In this document: piece after piece, positions 35,099 to 43,425 of the stretch
Numbering within the stretch: the stretch's first letter is position 1
Layout: each line of letters opens with the position of its first letter
From: Flavobacterium album
GTDB lineage: Bacteria; Bacteroidota; Bacteroidia; Flavobacteriales; Flavobacteriaceae
Length of the DNA stretch: 64,000 bases
NCBI RefSeq assembly: GCF_003096035.1
Contig: NZ_CP029186.1
Coordinates: 186,001-250,000 of the forward strand
Direction: 5' to 3'
The notes under the pieces: generated by a model
Seen by the model: only the letters and a program-made list of their open reading frames with translations
Database searches by the model: none
What the model was told of the DNA's origin: nothing
Translations under genes and position numbers: made by a program

Positions 35099-35129
35099 GG
35101 AATTACCTGTTTTTGTAAAACAGGTAATT
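35099..35129. repeat. Near-perfect palindrome after the response-regulator gene
   Basis: A 14-bp perfect inverted repeat (GGAATTACCTGTTTT and its complement) around a 3-base centre lies 17 bases past the stop at 35146. There is no T-run, so it is either an unusual terminator or an mRNA-stabilising hairpin. Confidence 0.5.
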
Positions 35130-35145
35130 CCCGCAAAAAACGAAA

Positions 35146-35820
35146 CTACATTACAGGAAGCTCATCAACCCGTATAAAGCCATGCTGTATGGCATAGATT
35201 ACAAGGCCGGCAATGTTCTTTGCTCCGGTCTTGGCAAACAGCGTAGTTTTATGCCCCTCTACGGTGCGTGGTGTTAAGAACAGCACCTCCCCTATTTCTT
35301 TGGCGGTCATCTGCTGGCAAATAAGGCGCAGCACCTCTATTTCCCTTTCGGATAACGAGTCATCCTCATCAAGGGCCGGCTTTGGTGTTTTAGAAGATAT
35401 CTGACCCCTTACGGCTGCAAGCTGGTCTTCCTTAAAATAATAACCCTGCCTGTCTACAATGCGAATGACATCAACCAGCTCTATTGGCGAGATGCCCTTT
35501 GGTAAAAATGCCGAAACACCTGTTTTGAGCATAAAGCCCATGAAGCTGAGCTGGTAATGGGAGGAAACCACGATTACTTTAATATCCGGGTAATCGGCCT
35601 TAAGGTGATTCGTTACCTCTATACCGTCCATACCCTGCATTTTAAGGTCCAGCAATAATATATCCGGCAATACCGCATCCGACGCCAGCCGCGAAAGCAG
35701 GTCGGTACCGTTATTGGTGGTAAAAAGAACTTCCATACCATCGCAGCTGTGCAGGTAGCCCTGCAGCAGGCTTACAATAAGGGAATCATCATCGGTGATT
35801 GCTATCCTGATATTTTTCAT
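35146..35820 (-). CDS. NarL/FixJ-type response regulator
   Basis: 224 residues. The receiver domain (1-125) shows the acidic pocket ITDDD (8-12) and the phosphorylated D58 in ILLLDLKMQGMDG, with the conserved Ser/Lys region VVSSHY and FLPKGIS. The C-terminal LuxR-type helix-turn-helix (about 150-215) reads LSEREIEVLRLICQQMTAKEI and FLTPRTVEGHKTTLFAKTGAKN. It is the cytosolic partner of the histidine kinase 10 bases upstream. Targets are unknown; its position next to the mannan locus is not proof of a link, because a regulator of AraC type already sits inside that locus. Confidence 0.95.
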   Translation of the reverse strand: MKNIRIAITDDDSLIVSLLQGYLHSCDGMEVLFTTNNGTDLLSRLASDAVLPDILLLDLKMQGMDGIEVTNHLKADYPDIKVIVVSSHYQLSFMGFMLKTGVSAFLPKGISPIELVDVIRIVDRQGYYFKEDQLAAVRGQISSKTPKPALDEDDSLSEREIEVLRLICQQMTAKEIGEVLFLTPRTVEGHKTTLFAKTGAKNIAGLVIYAIQHGFIRVDELPVM

Positions 35821-35830
35821 AGTTGTTTGT

Positions 35831-36583
35831 TTATATCGTTGCCGCTATAATGGTGGTCGTGCCCTTCCCGATTACGGACTTCACCCTGTATTTTGCGTTA
35901 AGGTACTGCATCCTTAGTTCGAGGCTGTTGAGCCCGAGCCCTTTTTTAAGCTGGCCTGTATCGAATCCGCGCCCGTTATCAGTAACCGACAGGGCTATGC
36001 ATCTTTCCGTATGGCGAAAGGTTACCTTCACCTCTGTGGCGCCTGCATGTTTTATGATGTTGGTAAGCAGTTCCTGCACCACACGCAGCAACTGTATCTT
36101 AATATCCGGCGAAAGGTCGGCTGTAACCCGTATATCGCTATAAAAATCAAGCGTGAATTTTTCCTTCCAGGGATGGAGCACCTGCCCTATAAGCTCCTCG
36201 GCCCTTGAGAATTCAAGCAGTGGCGGCGTAAGGTCGTGCGATATCCTCCTGGCCTCGGTAATGCTCTCGCCTAACAGGCTTTCGATCTCTGGCAGCGCTG
36301 CGCCTATCTGGCTTTTCATCCTGATGAGTGTAAGCTTGCCAATAAGGCTGTCGTGAAGGTCGGCCGCAATGCGCCCGCGCTCTTTTTCCTGCACCTGAAG
36401 GCTGGTTTCCATCAGCATTTTCTGGTGTTCCAGCTGCGTTTGGGCTTCACGGAGGTTGGCCTCAGTCATGCGTTTATAACCTGCATGCATGATCTTCACC
36501 ACAAAAAGTATAATGGTAAATATCAGCACAACAATAATTGTGATCCATATAGCAATTACCTTGGGGTCCTGCCACTTTTCCAT
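35831..36583 (-). CDS. DesK/NarX-type sensor histidine kinase with one membrane helix
   Basis: 250 residues. One N-terminal membrane helix (10-30, IAIWITIIVVLIFTIILFVV) is followed by a coiled coil (about 40-70) and a HisKA_3 dimerisation domain with H77 in RIAADLHDSLIGKL. The HATPase domain has QELLTNIIKHAGA and DNGRGFD. There is almost no periplasmic part, so any signal must be sensed through the membrane or supplied by a partner. It forms an operon with the response regulator gene 10 bases downstream. The 7-helix membrane protein gene lies 74 bases further upstream on the same strand. Confidence 0.92.
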   Translation of the reverse strand: MEKWQDPKVIAIWITIIVVLIFTIILFVVKIMHAGYKRMTEANLREAQTQLEHQKMLMETSLQVQEKERGRIAADLHDSLIGKLTLIRMKSQIGAALPEIESLLGESITEARRISHDLTPPLLEFSRAEELIGQVLHPWKEKFTLDFYSDIRVTADLSPDIKIQLLRVVQELLTNIIKHAGATEVKVTFRHTERCIALSVTDNGRGFDTGQLKKGLGLNSLELRMQYLNAKYRVKSVIGKGTTTIIAATI

Positions 36584-36657
36584 AGAGAATACTCAAGCGT
36601 TGTTAGTGATTCAAAAATAGGAACTTTATTGTAGTAATTATGGAATAAAATATTTAA

Positions 36658-37341
36658 TTAAATCGTGGTTTTCCTTTGCAGAGTCGGCTTCTTTAACCTG
36701 CCGTTTTTCCATACAGAATAAGTCAGATACATATAAAGCGCTATTATCATCACAATATTGATATGGAAAAAATAGAATTTGAGCCCTGTTTTTTCATTAA
36801 CAAGAAAATTGAACGGTAAAAATACTATAAGTGTAATAGTAAAAAAGACAAGCAAAACGGTATTCAATACGAAATTATTCCAGTGTGACTCTTTGAAACT
36901 ACTAATCCGTTCCAGATAAAATGCCAAAGCCATTAAAACAACTATAAAGTTATCTACAACTTTTGAATAAGGCTGAAATTGCTTTGCATCGAGTTTATTC
37001 AATATGAAAAAATAAAATATTTCTCCAATTATATAAGCCATGCCAATGATGCCTATTATCAAAAATATCCTATTGTATTTTTTCAGTAAAAGTTTATTGT
37101 ATAAATATAAAAAAAAGCCCAGATCAATAAGACTGTATATAAGAAGTATTATAAAATTATTGCCCAGTTTTCCCAAAATCCTTGCGGAAAGGTCAAGACA
37201 GAGCATCAATAAAAGGTAAACCGTAAGGCTTTTGTGGATTTTATCCAAAGATTTATTATATACCAATCCTATAATAACCCCCGTGGTAAGTACCACGGGG
37301 GATAAAAAACTAAAGAAGGTGCTAAAGTCTGAAAACTTCAT
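36658..37341 (-). CDS. Seven-helix membrane protein of unknown function
   Basis: 227 residues with about seven hydrophobic segments (for example VVLTTGVIIGLVYN, LTVYLLLMLCLDL, FIILLIYSLIDLGFFLYLY, IFLIIGIIGMAYIIGEIFYF, FVLNTVLLVFFTITLIVFL, FYFFHINIVMIIALYMYL) and a basic tail. It has no family signature that I recognise. It is more AT-rich than its neighbours. The gene follows the 37345-37950 gene after 3 bases, so the two form an operon. It precedes the short histidine kinase, so it might act as its sensor; this is only inference. Confidence 0.7.
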   Translation of the reverse strand: MKFSDFSTFFSFLSPVVLTTGVIIGLVYNKSLDKIHKSLTVYLLLMLCLDLSARILGKLGNNFIILLIYSLIDLGFFLYLYNKLLLKKYNRIFLIIGIIGMAYIIGEIFYFFILNKLDAKQFQPYSKVVDNFIVVLMALAFYLERISSFKESHWNNFVLNTVLLVFFTITLIVFLPFNFLVNEKTGLKFYFFHINIVMIIALYMYLTYSVWKNGRLKKPTLQRKTTI

Positions 37342-37344
37342 TAA

Positions 37345-37950
37345 TTAAACTAATTTGCTTGCCTCTAATAAGTAAAAGCTTTCTTCGGTTGCAATAGAAG
37401 TATATGGTGGTACCGGTGTTGCATAATCATCAAATTGAATTAATGTCTTGTCGTTTTGGTTGGCAATGATCATATCCGCGGTCATAATTCCTTCGTCTCC
37501 ACCAACCTGCAATCCCAGTGTTCCCATGCACTCACTGGACTCAAAGTCATCTGCATGGATATTAAATGCCTTGAACATACCTACGGGATCGGAAGCCTGT
37601 TTTGGTGTCCAGGTCTTATAATTATCAACCCATCGGTCCATACGCGCCTTAGCTTCCAAATCGGGAATGGTATGCGAGCCGGAAAGGGTCCAGTACACTT
37701 TGCACGGCTGTGTGTAAGCCGAGATTTGCGACTTGAATTCCTTTTTATCATATGCCTGCGGAATCAGGAAAAAAAAGAGGTCGTTTTTATAAATGCCCGG
37801 ATAAGCGTGAATGTATTCTGAGGTTACGGGATACGAGGTGTTCGTATAGGAAAAGCGGTTTCCACACCCGAGGGCTGTAACTAAGGCCGGGCCATCTTTA
37901 ATGATAGCATTCCAGTTGGCAATACTCTGTAAGATATTACGGTTGGTCAT
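37345..37950 (-). CDS. Unrecognised soluble protein
   Basis: 201 residues with no signal peptide or membrane segment. The sequence contains WNAIIKDGPALVTALGCGNR, YIHAYPGIYKNDLFFFLIPQ, KVYWTLSGSHTIPDLEAK, FESSECMGTLGLQVGGDEG and a C-terminal EESFYLLEASKLV. I do not recognise a family. The fold looks mixed alpha/beta. It is the first gene of a two-gene unit with the seven-helix membrane protein, 3 bases downstream. The upstream gap of 234 bases is AT-rich and carries no obvious promoter. Confidence 0.65.
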   Translation of the reverse strand: MTNRNILQSIANWNAIIKDGPALVTALGCGNRFSYTNTSYPVTSEYIHAYPGIYKNDLFFFLIPQAYDKKEFKSQISAYTQPCKVYWTLSGSHTIPDLEAKARMDRWVDNYKTWTPKQASDPVGMFKAFNIHADDFESSECMGTLGLQVGGDEGIMTADMIIANQNDKTLIQFDDYATPVPPYTSIATEESFYLLEASKLV

Positions 37951-38184
37951 AGGGTATATATTTAATTGGTTACTATTGGGGTTTGTTAAATTCCGTGAGT
38001 CAATTTTAACAAATTTAGCTTTTCCGATCTTATGATAAAAGAATAAAGCGATTATTTTATTGCTATATTATTGTATTTGCTTATCCTCATATCTCTCAAT
38101 ATCTTATATCCTTGTTAAAAATAATCCGTAATATACAACCCAACGTTAATTTTAATACTTTAGCAGGCATATAATACTAAAACA

Positions 38185-38649
38185 ATGAAAAAACTAATGT
38201 ATCTGTTCGTAGCACTCTGCCTTACGACAGTAGCTTCGGCACAAAAATTAACTGAAAAAGACATTCAGGGCACATGGAAGCTTGCCTCCCTTGAAGCAGG
38301 CGGAATGAAAATTGATGTTGTAGCGGAAAAGATCAACCTTTCTCCGGAACAGGAAGCAAAAATGACTCCGGAGATGAAACAGCAGATGGAAGCCGGTATG
38401 GCACAGGCTATGGAAATGTTCAAAGAGTCGTATGCCTATATAGATGGTAAAAACCTTAGGCAGACTATGGGGCCTGAAGAGCAAAAAGGAACATTTGTAC
38501 TTGCTAACAAAGATGGCAAAAACATAATAACGCTGACTAAAGATGATGGAACTACCGAAGAAATTACGGTTTCTATAGTAGACAAAAAGCTTCACCTGGT
38601 GCAATCCGGCGAAGGTGCGAGCGCTGATTTTACCTACACCAAGCAGTAA
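38185..38649 (+). CDS. Secreted lipocalin-like protein (TEKD family)
   Basis: 154 residues. A signal peptide (MKKLMYLFVALCLTTVASAQ) precedes KLTEKDIQGTWKLASLEAGG, the same opening as in the genes at 14815 and 38775. A methionine-rich helix, MTPEMKQQMEAGMAQAMEMF, lies in the middle and separates two beta-rich parts. It ends DFTYTKQ. A strong terminator follows. Periplasmic or secreted; no enzymatic residues recognised. Confidence 0.7.
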   Translation: MKKLMYLFVALCLTTVASAQKLTEKDIQGTWKLASLEAGGMKIDVVAEKINLSPEQEAKMTPEMKQQMEAGMAQAMEMFKESYAYIDGKNLRQTMGPEEQKGTFVLANKDGKNIITLTKDDGTTEEITVSIVDKKLHLVQSGEGASADFTYTKQ

Positions 38650-38668
38650 AATTTCAAATGCCATATAT

Positions 38669-38702
38669 AAAAAATCCCACGCAGTGCGTGGGATTTTTTT
38701 TG
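38669..38702 (+). terminator. Terminator after the gene at 38185
   Basis: A nearly perfect stem (aaaaaatcccacgc with gcgtgggatttttt) with a short loop has a T8 tail. It begins 20 bases past the stop and could work in both directions. Confidence 0.85.
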
Positions 38703-38774
38703 TAAACCCTATACCATAAGCGGAATACAAGCGTTACCCTATTTTACTATATTCGCCTAAACTTACGGCCCGTT

Positions 38775-39248
38775 ATGACAAAAACGATCTTACTCTTTGT
38801 TGCCTGCCTAACCACTGCACTGGCTGCGGCACAAGAGATCACCGAAAAAGACCTTATAGGCAGCTGGAAAATGTGTGCCTTTGATATCAATGGCATCCAC
38901 TGGGACTTTAAATCAGATACTGTAAAACTGCCTCCTGAACTTTTAAGCTCTTTGGGCGAGAGCCAGAAAGCAGCTATGATTGCCGACGTAAGGGAAGGAT
39001 TGGCTGATTACAAAGAAGGCACGATGGCGTTTAAAAAAGGCTATTACATGGAACAATCTATGGCAGGCCAGGAAGCAAGCGGTACCTATACCATCGAAAA
39101 AAAGGACAATTTTTACCTGATAAAAGTTACCAACCATGATGCCGGAAATACCGTTGAGACGCTTGGAGTGGCACTGGTAAATGGCCAGCTGCACATCAGC
39201 ATGCCGGATGATATTGGCGGCACCACGATATTGATCTACTGCAAATAA
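38775..39248 (+). CDS. Secreted lipocalin-like protein (TEKD family, adjacent paralog)
   Basis: 157 residues. A signal peptide (MTKTILLFVACLTTALAAAQ) precedes EITEKDLIGSWKMCAFDING, placing it in the same family as the genes at 38185 and 14815. Like the 38185 protein it has a central helical insert and then SGTYTIEKKDNFYLIKVTN. The two adjacent copies are separated by a terminator, so each has its own transcript. Function unknown. Confidence 0.7.
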   Translation: MTKTILLFVACLTTALAAAQEITEKDLIGSWKMCAFDINGIHWDFKSDTVKLPPELLSSLGESQKAAMIADVREGLADYKEGTMAFKKGYYMEQSMAGQEASGTYTIEKKDNFYLIKVTNHDAGNTVETLGVALVNGQLHISMPDDIGGTTILIYCK

Positions 39249-39294
39249 TCCTGAAACGTGAAGGAATCGCCCCGTCTGTTTCTCATCGTGACAA

Positions 39295-39756
39295 CTAATC
39301 TTCTCTTTCCACGCTTATTCCAACTGCCAGTGCATTGGCGAGGTATTCGTAGGCAAATTTGTTTTGCAGGGTTATCTTGTAGTCTCCTTTTTTTAGCGGG
39401 ACATTTTCTTTTATAAAAGTATGCAGGTCGCAGATATCACCGGAGCATTCTGAAAGGTCGTTGCCATCTGCGTCTTTGAGCTGCAGGTTGAGCAGTATAT
39501 TTTCTTTTTCGCCGGAAGGCCCTTCTATGGTTACCGCCACCGGCACGGTAAGGTATTGCGGATCATAAACATGAGAGAATTTTAATTTAATATCGCCCGC
39601 ATCTATATCCTCTTTAAGCTTGAAGCTGAATGTTTTTACATCTTTCGCCATCCAGCGATTGTCTTCAAAGTCATCGCTTGTCTCCGTATACACAACAGAC
39701 TTTTGGCAGGAAAATAAAATAAATACTAACAATAATGGCAGTAGCTTTTTCATCAT
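39295..39756 (-). CDS. Small lipoprotein, unrecognised
   Basis: 153 residues from ATG 39756 (a second ATG follows directly at 39753; an upstream in-frame ATG at 39783 would put extra residues before the signal). The lipoprotein signal MMKKLLPLLLVFILFSCQKS ends at the Cys, and the mature part is a beta-rich domain (TFSFKLKEDIDAGDIKLKFSH, VPVAVTIEGPSGEKEN, YKITLQNKFAYEYLAN). The fold suggests the GldH-like or immunoglobulin-like lipoproteins of flavobacteria, but I cannot assign it. Two Cys in CSGDICDL could pair. Confidence 0.65.
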   Translation of the reverse strand: MMKKLLPLLLVFILFSCQKSVVYTETSDDFEDNRWMAKDVKTFSFKLKEDIDAGDIKLKFSHVYDPQYLTVPVAVTIEGPSGEKENILLNLQLKDADGNDLSECSGDICDLHTFIKENVPLKKGDYKITLQNKFAYEYLANALAVGISVERED

Positions 39757-40033
39757 GATGAATTTATTAATTTTATCAGGCATTTTTACACATCAATCTA
39801 TATAACAGAGTATTCATCACTAAATTACAAAAAAATAAACATATACTTTAAATGTAACATGCACCATTTGAGATAGGCCGGTGATGAATGAAACCATTAT
39901 TAATGTTAATGAAATTACAAACCGGTAGAGACTCTATAATCGTTTATTATAACTCCGGATGGCTATAAAAATACGTCTGCCCTGCCTTTCCGCAATAATA
40001 TTTGACTAACTTTACCTTACAAACAAACACGGT

Positions 40034-40669
40034 ATGGAGTTATTCATTTACATTTTTGCATCGCTTTTCTCTGTTATTAACCCTCTTGGGGCAGTCCCTA
40101 TCTTCGTGGGGCTCACCCAGGATGACACCAAAAAAGAGCGCCAGCGCATTTCGCTGTGGACTGCCATAAATGTATTTCTCATCATGGTTATCTCGTTCTA
40201 CGTAGGCCAGTATGTACTTGCCTTCTTTGGCATCAGCATCGATGCGTTGCGTATCGCGGGCGGGTTTATAATCGTGAATTCCGGTTTCTCGCTACTCAAT
40301 AGGAAATTCAGCAAAAGCCGCGGCGTGAACAAGGAAGTGGAGACCGATGCCCAAAAACGAAACGATATAGCCCTTACCCCACTGGCCATCCCGATGCTTG
40401 CCGGCCCGGGTTCCATATCGCTGCTCATAGCCATGTACCAGGATTATAAGGACGAAATTCAAAACCAGGTCATTGCCTGCCTTGCGATGTTGGCTGTAGC
40501 GCTGGTTATCTTCCTTATTATGCGAAGCTCCCATTACCTTGACAGGATATTAGGAGCCTCGGGAATTGTTGCCATATCAAGGATAATCGGGTTTATAGTC
40601 ATCGCAATCGGTATCCAGTATATTGCAAGTTCTGTAGTGAATATCGTGGAGTCCATCAATTTCGGGTAG
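40034..40669 (+). CDS. MarC-family (UPF0056) integral membrane protein
   Basis: 211 residues with six membrane helices. It starts FIYIFASLFSVINPLGAVPIFVGLT, the conserved MarC opening, and contains LRIAGGFIIVNSGFSLL, the conserved loop ALTPLAIPMLAGPGSISLLIA, and a final RIIGFIVIAIGIQYIASSV. Length is normal. The transported substrate and role of this family are not established; an early link to multiple antibiotic resistance was not confirmed. It is transcribed alone. Confidence 0.93.
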   Translation: MELFIYIFASLFSVINPLGAVPIFVGLTQDDTKKERQRISLWTAINVFLIMVISFYVGQYVLAFFGISIDALRIAGGFIIVNSGFSLLNRKFSKSRGVNKEVETDAQKRNDIALTPLAIPMLAGPGSISLLIAMYQDYKDEIQNQVIACLAMLAVALVIFLIMRSSHYLDRILGASGIVAISRIIGFIVIAIGIQYIASSVVNIVESINFG

Positions 40670-40714
40670 CTTTTTCACACTCATATTCTCTACAAACTTT
40701 GCGTTTTGGAATTT

Positions 40715-41602
40715 CTACTTCTTGATGTGATACACGATCTTCATTTCTACTACATACTGCAGGCAAACCTCAGGGTCGGACGGATTAATGACCTTATCGA
40801 ATGATGAGGTATCGATTCCCTGGTAGTAGAAAGTTTTTGCCTTTCTTGCTTCTTTTCGCACATACTGCTGGTCGTTAGTCACATAGTTTACCTCAGAAGA
40901 TTCGAATGCGCTGTATTTCTGGTATTGTGTGCGGGGCTGGACGCTGTAGTAGCTGTCCTGTATGATATTGAAATCATCCGACAACGTTGCCTTAAATGCC
41001 TTTACATACTTTTGCTTTTTATTATCAATGGATTTTACTGCCTCGTCAAATAATTTGGCATACAGCGCGTCGACATTCTCATTGATATATTCCGCCTTTA
41101 CAATATCATATATAGCAAATTCGGAAGCTATATCGGTAAGCTGGTTAAATGCTTTTACGTTAGTAAGCCGCACGATAATATTCTTCTTTACCTCAAAGCC
41201 GGTCTCCTTTTGCACGGCCCTGGTTTCGCCCACCTCATAATCGTATATCCTGGTCTGCGATATAAAGTCGATATAAATATCCGATTCTTTTACACCTAAG
41301 GACCTGGCTTCCTTTACAAAGCCATCAATACGTTTTTTGATGCCTTCGTTGCATCCCTTAACTGTTTTGGATTCATGGTTGATGCCCAGTGTTACCACCA
41401 GCACATCGGGCCGCACATTCATAAGCACGCGGGTAGATATGGTAAACTGGTCGCCGCTTGCAGAGATGGAATTTTGGGGCGTTTGGTTTTGCCGGCCGCC
41501 GCCATAGTAGTTATTGTTTTCATTGTAGGCCTGGTTGCCGCTTATCTGGGCGGTGGCATTGATACATCCGAGAATGAAAACTGAAAGAAGGAATTTTTTC
41601 AT
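40715..41602 (-). CDS. SIMPL-domain (DUF541) periplasmic protein
   Basis: 295 residues with a signal peptide (MKKFLLSVFILGCINATAQ). An Asn/Gln-rich stretch follows (about 20-48), then the SIMPL domain: RVLMNVRPDVLVVTLGINHE, IKKRIDGFVKEARSLGVKESD, VRLTNVKAFNQLTDIASEF. The C-terminal segment (YYQGIDTSSFDKVINPSDPE) is extra. Family members are periplasmic proteins such as E. coli YggE, with roles in stress tolerance. It is a single reverse gene facing marC. Confidence 0.85.
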   Translation of the reverse strand: MKKFLLSVFILGCINATAQISGNQAYNENNNYYGGGRQNQTPQNSISASGDQFTISTRVLMNVRPDVLVVTLGINHESKTVKGCNEGIKKRIDGFVKEARSLGVKESDIYIDFISQTRIYDYEVGETRAVQKETGFEVKKNIIVRLTNVKAFNQLTDIASEFAIYDIVKAEYINENVDALYAKLFDEAVKSIDNKKQKYVKAFKATLSDDFNIIQDSYYSVQPRTQYQKYSAFESSEVNYVTNDQQYVRKEARKAKTFYYQGIDTSSFDKVINPSDPEVCLQYVVEMKIVYHIKK

Positions 41603-41803
41603 GATTGTTTATTTTTTATATTGATTTATTTACAGGCCCTGGATAACTTGTACCTGTTAGTTTTAAACTCGTGACAAACCTAATTCCCGTGCCAAAAAAA
41701 AGCACAGTAAACCCATGGCAAACAGCCTGTAAAGTATTTTTCAGTAGTTTTACAGTGGTTTTACAGTAGGCCACATAGCCTATTTTCATACTTTTACTAC
41801 CGG

Positions 41804-42727
41804 ATGAACGACATTGCCCTCTTTTACCTGCTCAAGCAAAAAATACTTGTAAAGTACAGGGAGCACTTCCCGTATTACAGCGGCGACATCCATAAGTTTG
41901 GCAATAAGGAGATCGCGCAACTTATCGATTTAATAGAGAAAGAATGCAATGAGAGGGTAAGCGAGAAATGGGTATATACGCACCTGAAGCCTATAGCCAA
42001 CGACAAGCTGCCCCGTAAGGACATGCTGAATATCCTGTGCCGGTGGACAGGATTTACCGACTGGGATGAGTTTGCCTTCAACAATAAAAACATTCCGGAA
42101 GCGCCAAAAGAAGTTCTCCCGAAAAATAAAAATAACAACAAGAATATAGTATACGCCGGTATGGGAATAGCAGCCGTTTTATTAGCAGCGATTATAGGCC
42201 TCACATCGGTTAAGGGCGATACCTTCATCTGTTTTAAGGACAAGTACACCAAAAAGGAAATTGAAGGCGACAAGGTGATCGTGAACATCCTTAAAAAGAG
42301 CGGAAAGGAAAAGCTGCCGCGGAAAGGCAATTGCTTTTTGCTAAAGGACATGGATACCGAAACCGTACTGATTGTGGAAAGCGCCTACTATAAACCCGAT
42401 ACGCTACATATTGCTGCCGGAAGCAGCAGGGGGAATTATGAGTTCGACCTGCAGCCGGATGATTATGCCATGATGATGCGCGCTTACCTGAACAACAATG
42501 CCGAGGATTGGAAAAAAAGGAAAAGCCAGCTGAATGACATTATTTCAGATGATGCGGTGATCGAAGAGATCATGTTCGATGACATTGGGGTTGAGTTTTT
42601 AGACAAGGCCGAATTTATCAGCAAGATGACAACGCCTTCGAAGATCTCGAAGGCAATGGAAATAGTTGAAATTGAATATAAAGAGAATAAGATTGTTTCA
42701 CTAAAATATATGCAAAAAGAAAAATGA
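41804..42727 (+). CDS. Single-pass membrane protein with conserved N-terminal domain
   Basis: 307 residues. Residues 1-95 (MNDIALFYLLKQKILVKYRE..., ISEKW-like SEKWVYTHLKPIANDKLPRKD, ILCRWTGFTDWDEFAF) form an N-terminal cytosolic domain that I recognise from Bacteroidota proteins of various C-terminal types but cannot name. A lysine-rich linker leads to one membrane helix (about 120-138, IVYAGMGIAAVLLAAIIGL). The remaining 165 residues would be periplasmic. This is the layout of a transmembrane signalling protein. Its stop overlaps the start of the secreted-protein gene at 42724 by 4 bases (ATGA), so the two are translationally coupled. Confidence 0.7.
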   Translation: MNDIALFYLLKQKILVKYREHFPYYSGDIHKFGNKEIAQLIDLIEKECNERVSEKWVYTHLKPIANDKLPRKDMLNILCRWTGFTDWDEFAFNNKNIPEAPKEVLPKNKNNNKNIVYAGMGIAAVLLAAIIGLTSVKGDTFICFKDKYTKKEIEGDKVIVNILKKSGKEKLPRKGNCFLLKDMDTETVLIVESAYYKPDTLHIAAGSSRGNYEFDLQPDDYAMMMRAYLNNNAEDWKKRKSQLNDIISDDAVIEEIMFDDIGVEFLDKAEFISKMTTPSKISKAMEIVEIEYKENKIVSLKYMQKEK

Positions 42728-43269
42728 GAATAGTTTTAGCCATTACCACCCTCATGCTTGCTAACATAGTGGGCGCACAACAGGCCCAAACAAGGGCCAA
42801 CCCGGCAACGGCACTGTCGCCAAAAGCGATGGAAGCCTATGAACTGAAAGCGGAATCGAAAGCCGGGGAGTTTTTCAATTATGTAGAACTGCTTACCGAC
42901 CCCACCGCTAATGCCGAGATGAAAACACAAACTACAGCCGAAGCCGCAAAGCTTTACGAAAACGACGGCATTACTATCGAAAATATATTCGATGCGAAAG
43001 GCAACGTGGTAACCGTAAAGAAATTACTGGAACTGGCTGCATCGCAAAAGCAAAAAGCAAGCCTTTCGATGACAACGTTCAACATCATGAAAAGGGGCGA
43101 AAACAGCAGGCGCAAGGACTGGCTAATGACCTACGAACTTATAATAGGTAAAAGGGTACTGACCGTCAGCCAGGGATTCTATATCGTTTTGGAAGACAAG
43201 AAATTCGGCACCACCATCAAACAGGTCTGGAATTCGTATCTGGGCGAAATGAGGATCATTAAAAAATAA
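42724..43269 (+). CDS. Secreted protein coupled to the membrane protein upstream
   Basis: 181 residues. A signal peptide (MRIVLAITTLMLANIVGAQ) is followed by an Ala-rich helical part (MEAYELKAESKAGEFFNYVE, AEMKTQTTAEAAKLY) and a beta part (LSMTTFNIMKRGE, RVLTVSQGFYIVLEDKKFGT). It has no known motif. The 4-base overlap with the preceding gene suggests that the two products act together in the periplasm, for example as partner to the periplasmic part of the membrane protein (inference). A terminator follows. Confidence 0.65.
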   Translation: MRIVLAITTLMLANIVGAQQAQTRANPATALSPKAMEAYELKAESKAGEFFNYVELLTDPTANAEMKTQTTAEAAKLYENDGITIENIFDAKGNVVTVKKLLELAASQKQKASLSMTTFNIMKRGENSRRKDWLMTYELIIGKRVLTVSQGFYIVLEDKKFGTTIKQVWNSYLGEMRIIKK

Positions 43270-43283
43270 TGACTGCTTTATCA

Positions 43284-43318
43284 TAAAAAAATCCTCAGGA
43301 ACTCCTGAGGATTTTTTT
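43284..43318 (+). terminator. Terminator after the gene at 42724
   Basis: A perfect stem (aaaaaatcctcagga with tcctgaggatttttt) around a 2-base loop with a T-rich tail starts 15 bases after the stop. Confidence 0.85.
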
Positions 43319-43337
43319 ATGACTGTAATAGGCATCC

Positions 43338-43419
43338 CGACTGCGCTCGATGTGACAACGTCTATCGACATGTTATACGTAAATATTCCTGTATACCGTT
43401 GTCAGTTCGAGCGCAGTCG
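43338..43419. repeat. 23-bp inverted repeat element
   Basis: The arms at 43338-43360 and 43397-43419 match at 21 of 23 positions in inverted orientation; the left arm begins CGACTGCGCTCGATGTGACA. The 36-base centre is AT-rich. The element ends 7 bases before the stop of the SGNH gene. It resembles intergenic repeats of Bacteroidota. Confidence 0.65.
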
Positions 43420-43425
43420 AGAACA

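Larger units (their letters stand above)
34735..35145. other. Intergenic region after the mannan locus
   Basis: This 411-base gap between convergent genes contains a forward terminator (34773-34799), a reverse-oriented hairpin with T9 (34811-34844), a weaker dyad around GGTATT/AATACC (34950-34974), and a palindrome at 35099-35129 just past the response-regulator stop. Nothing in between looks coding; the remainder is AT-rich, with no recognised RNA. Confidence 0.6.
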
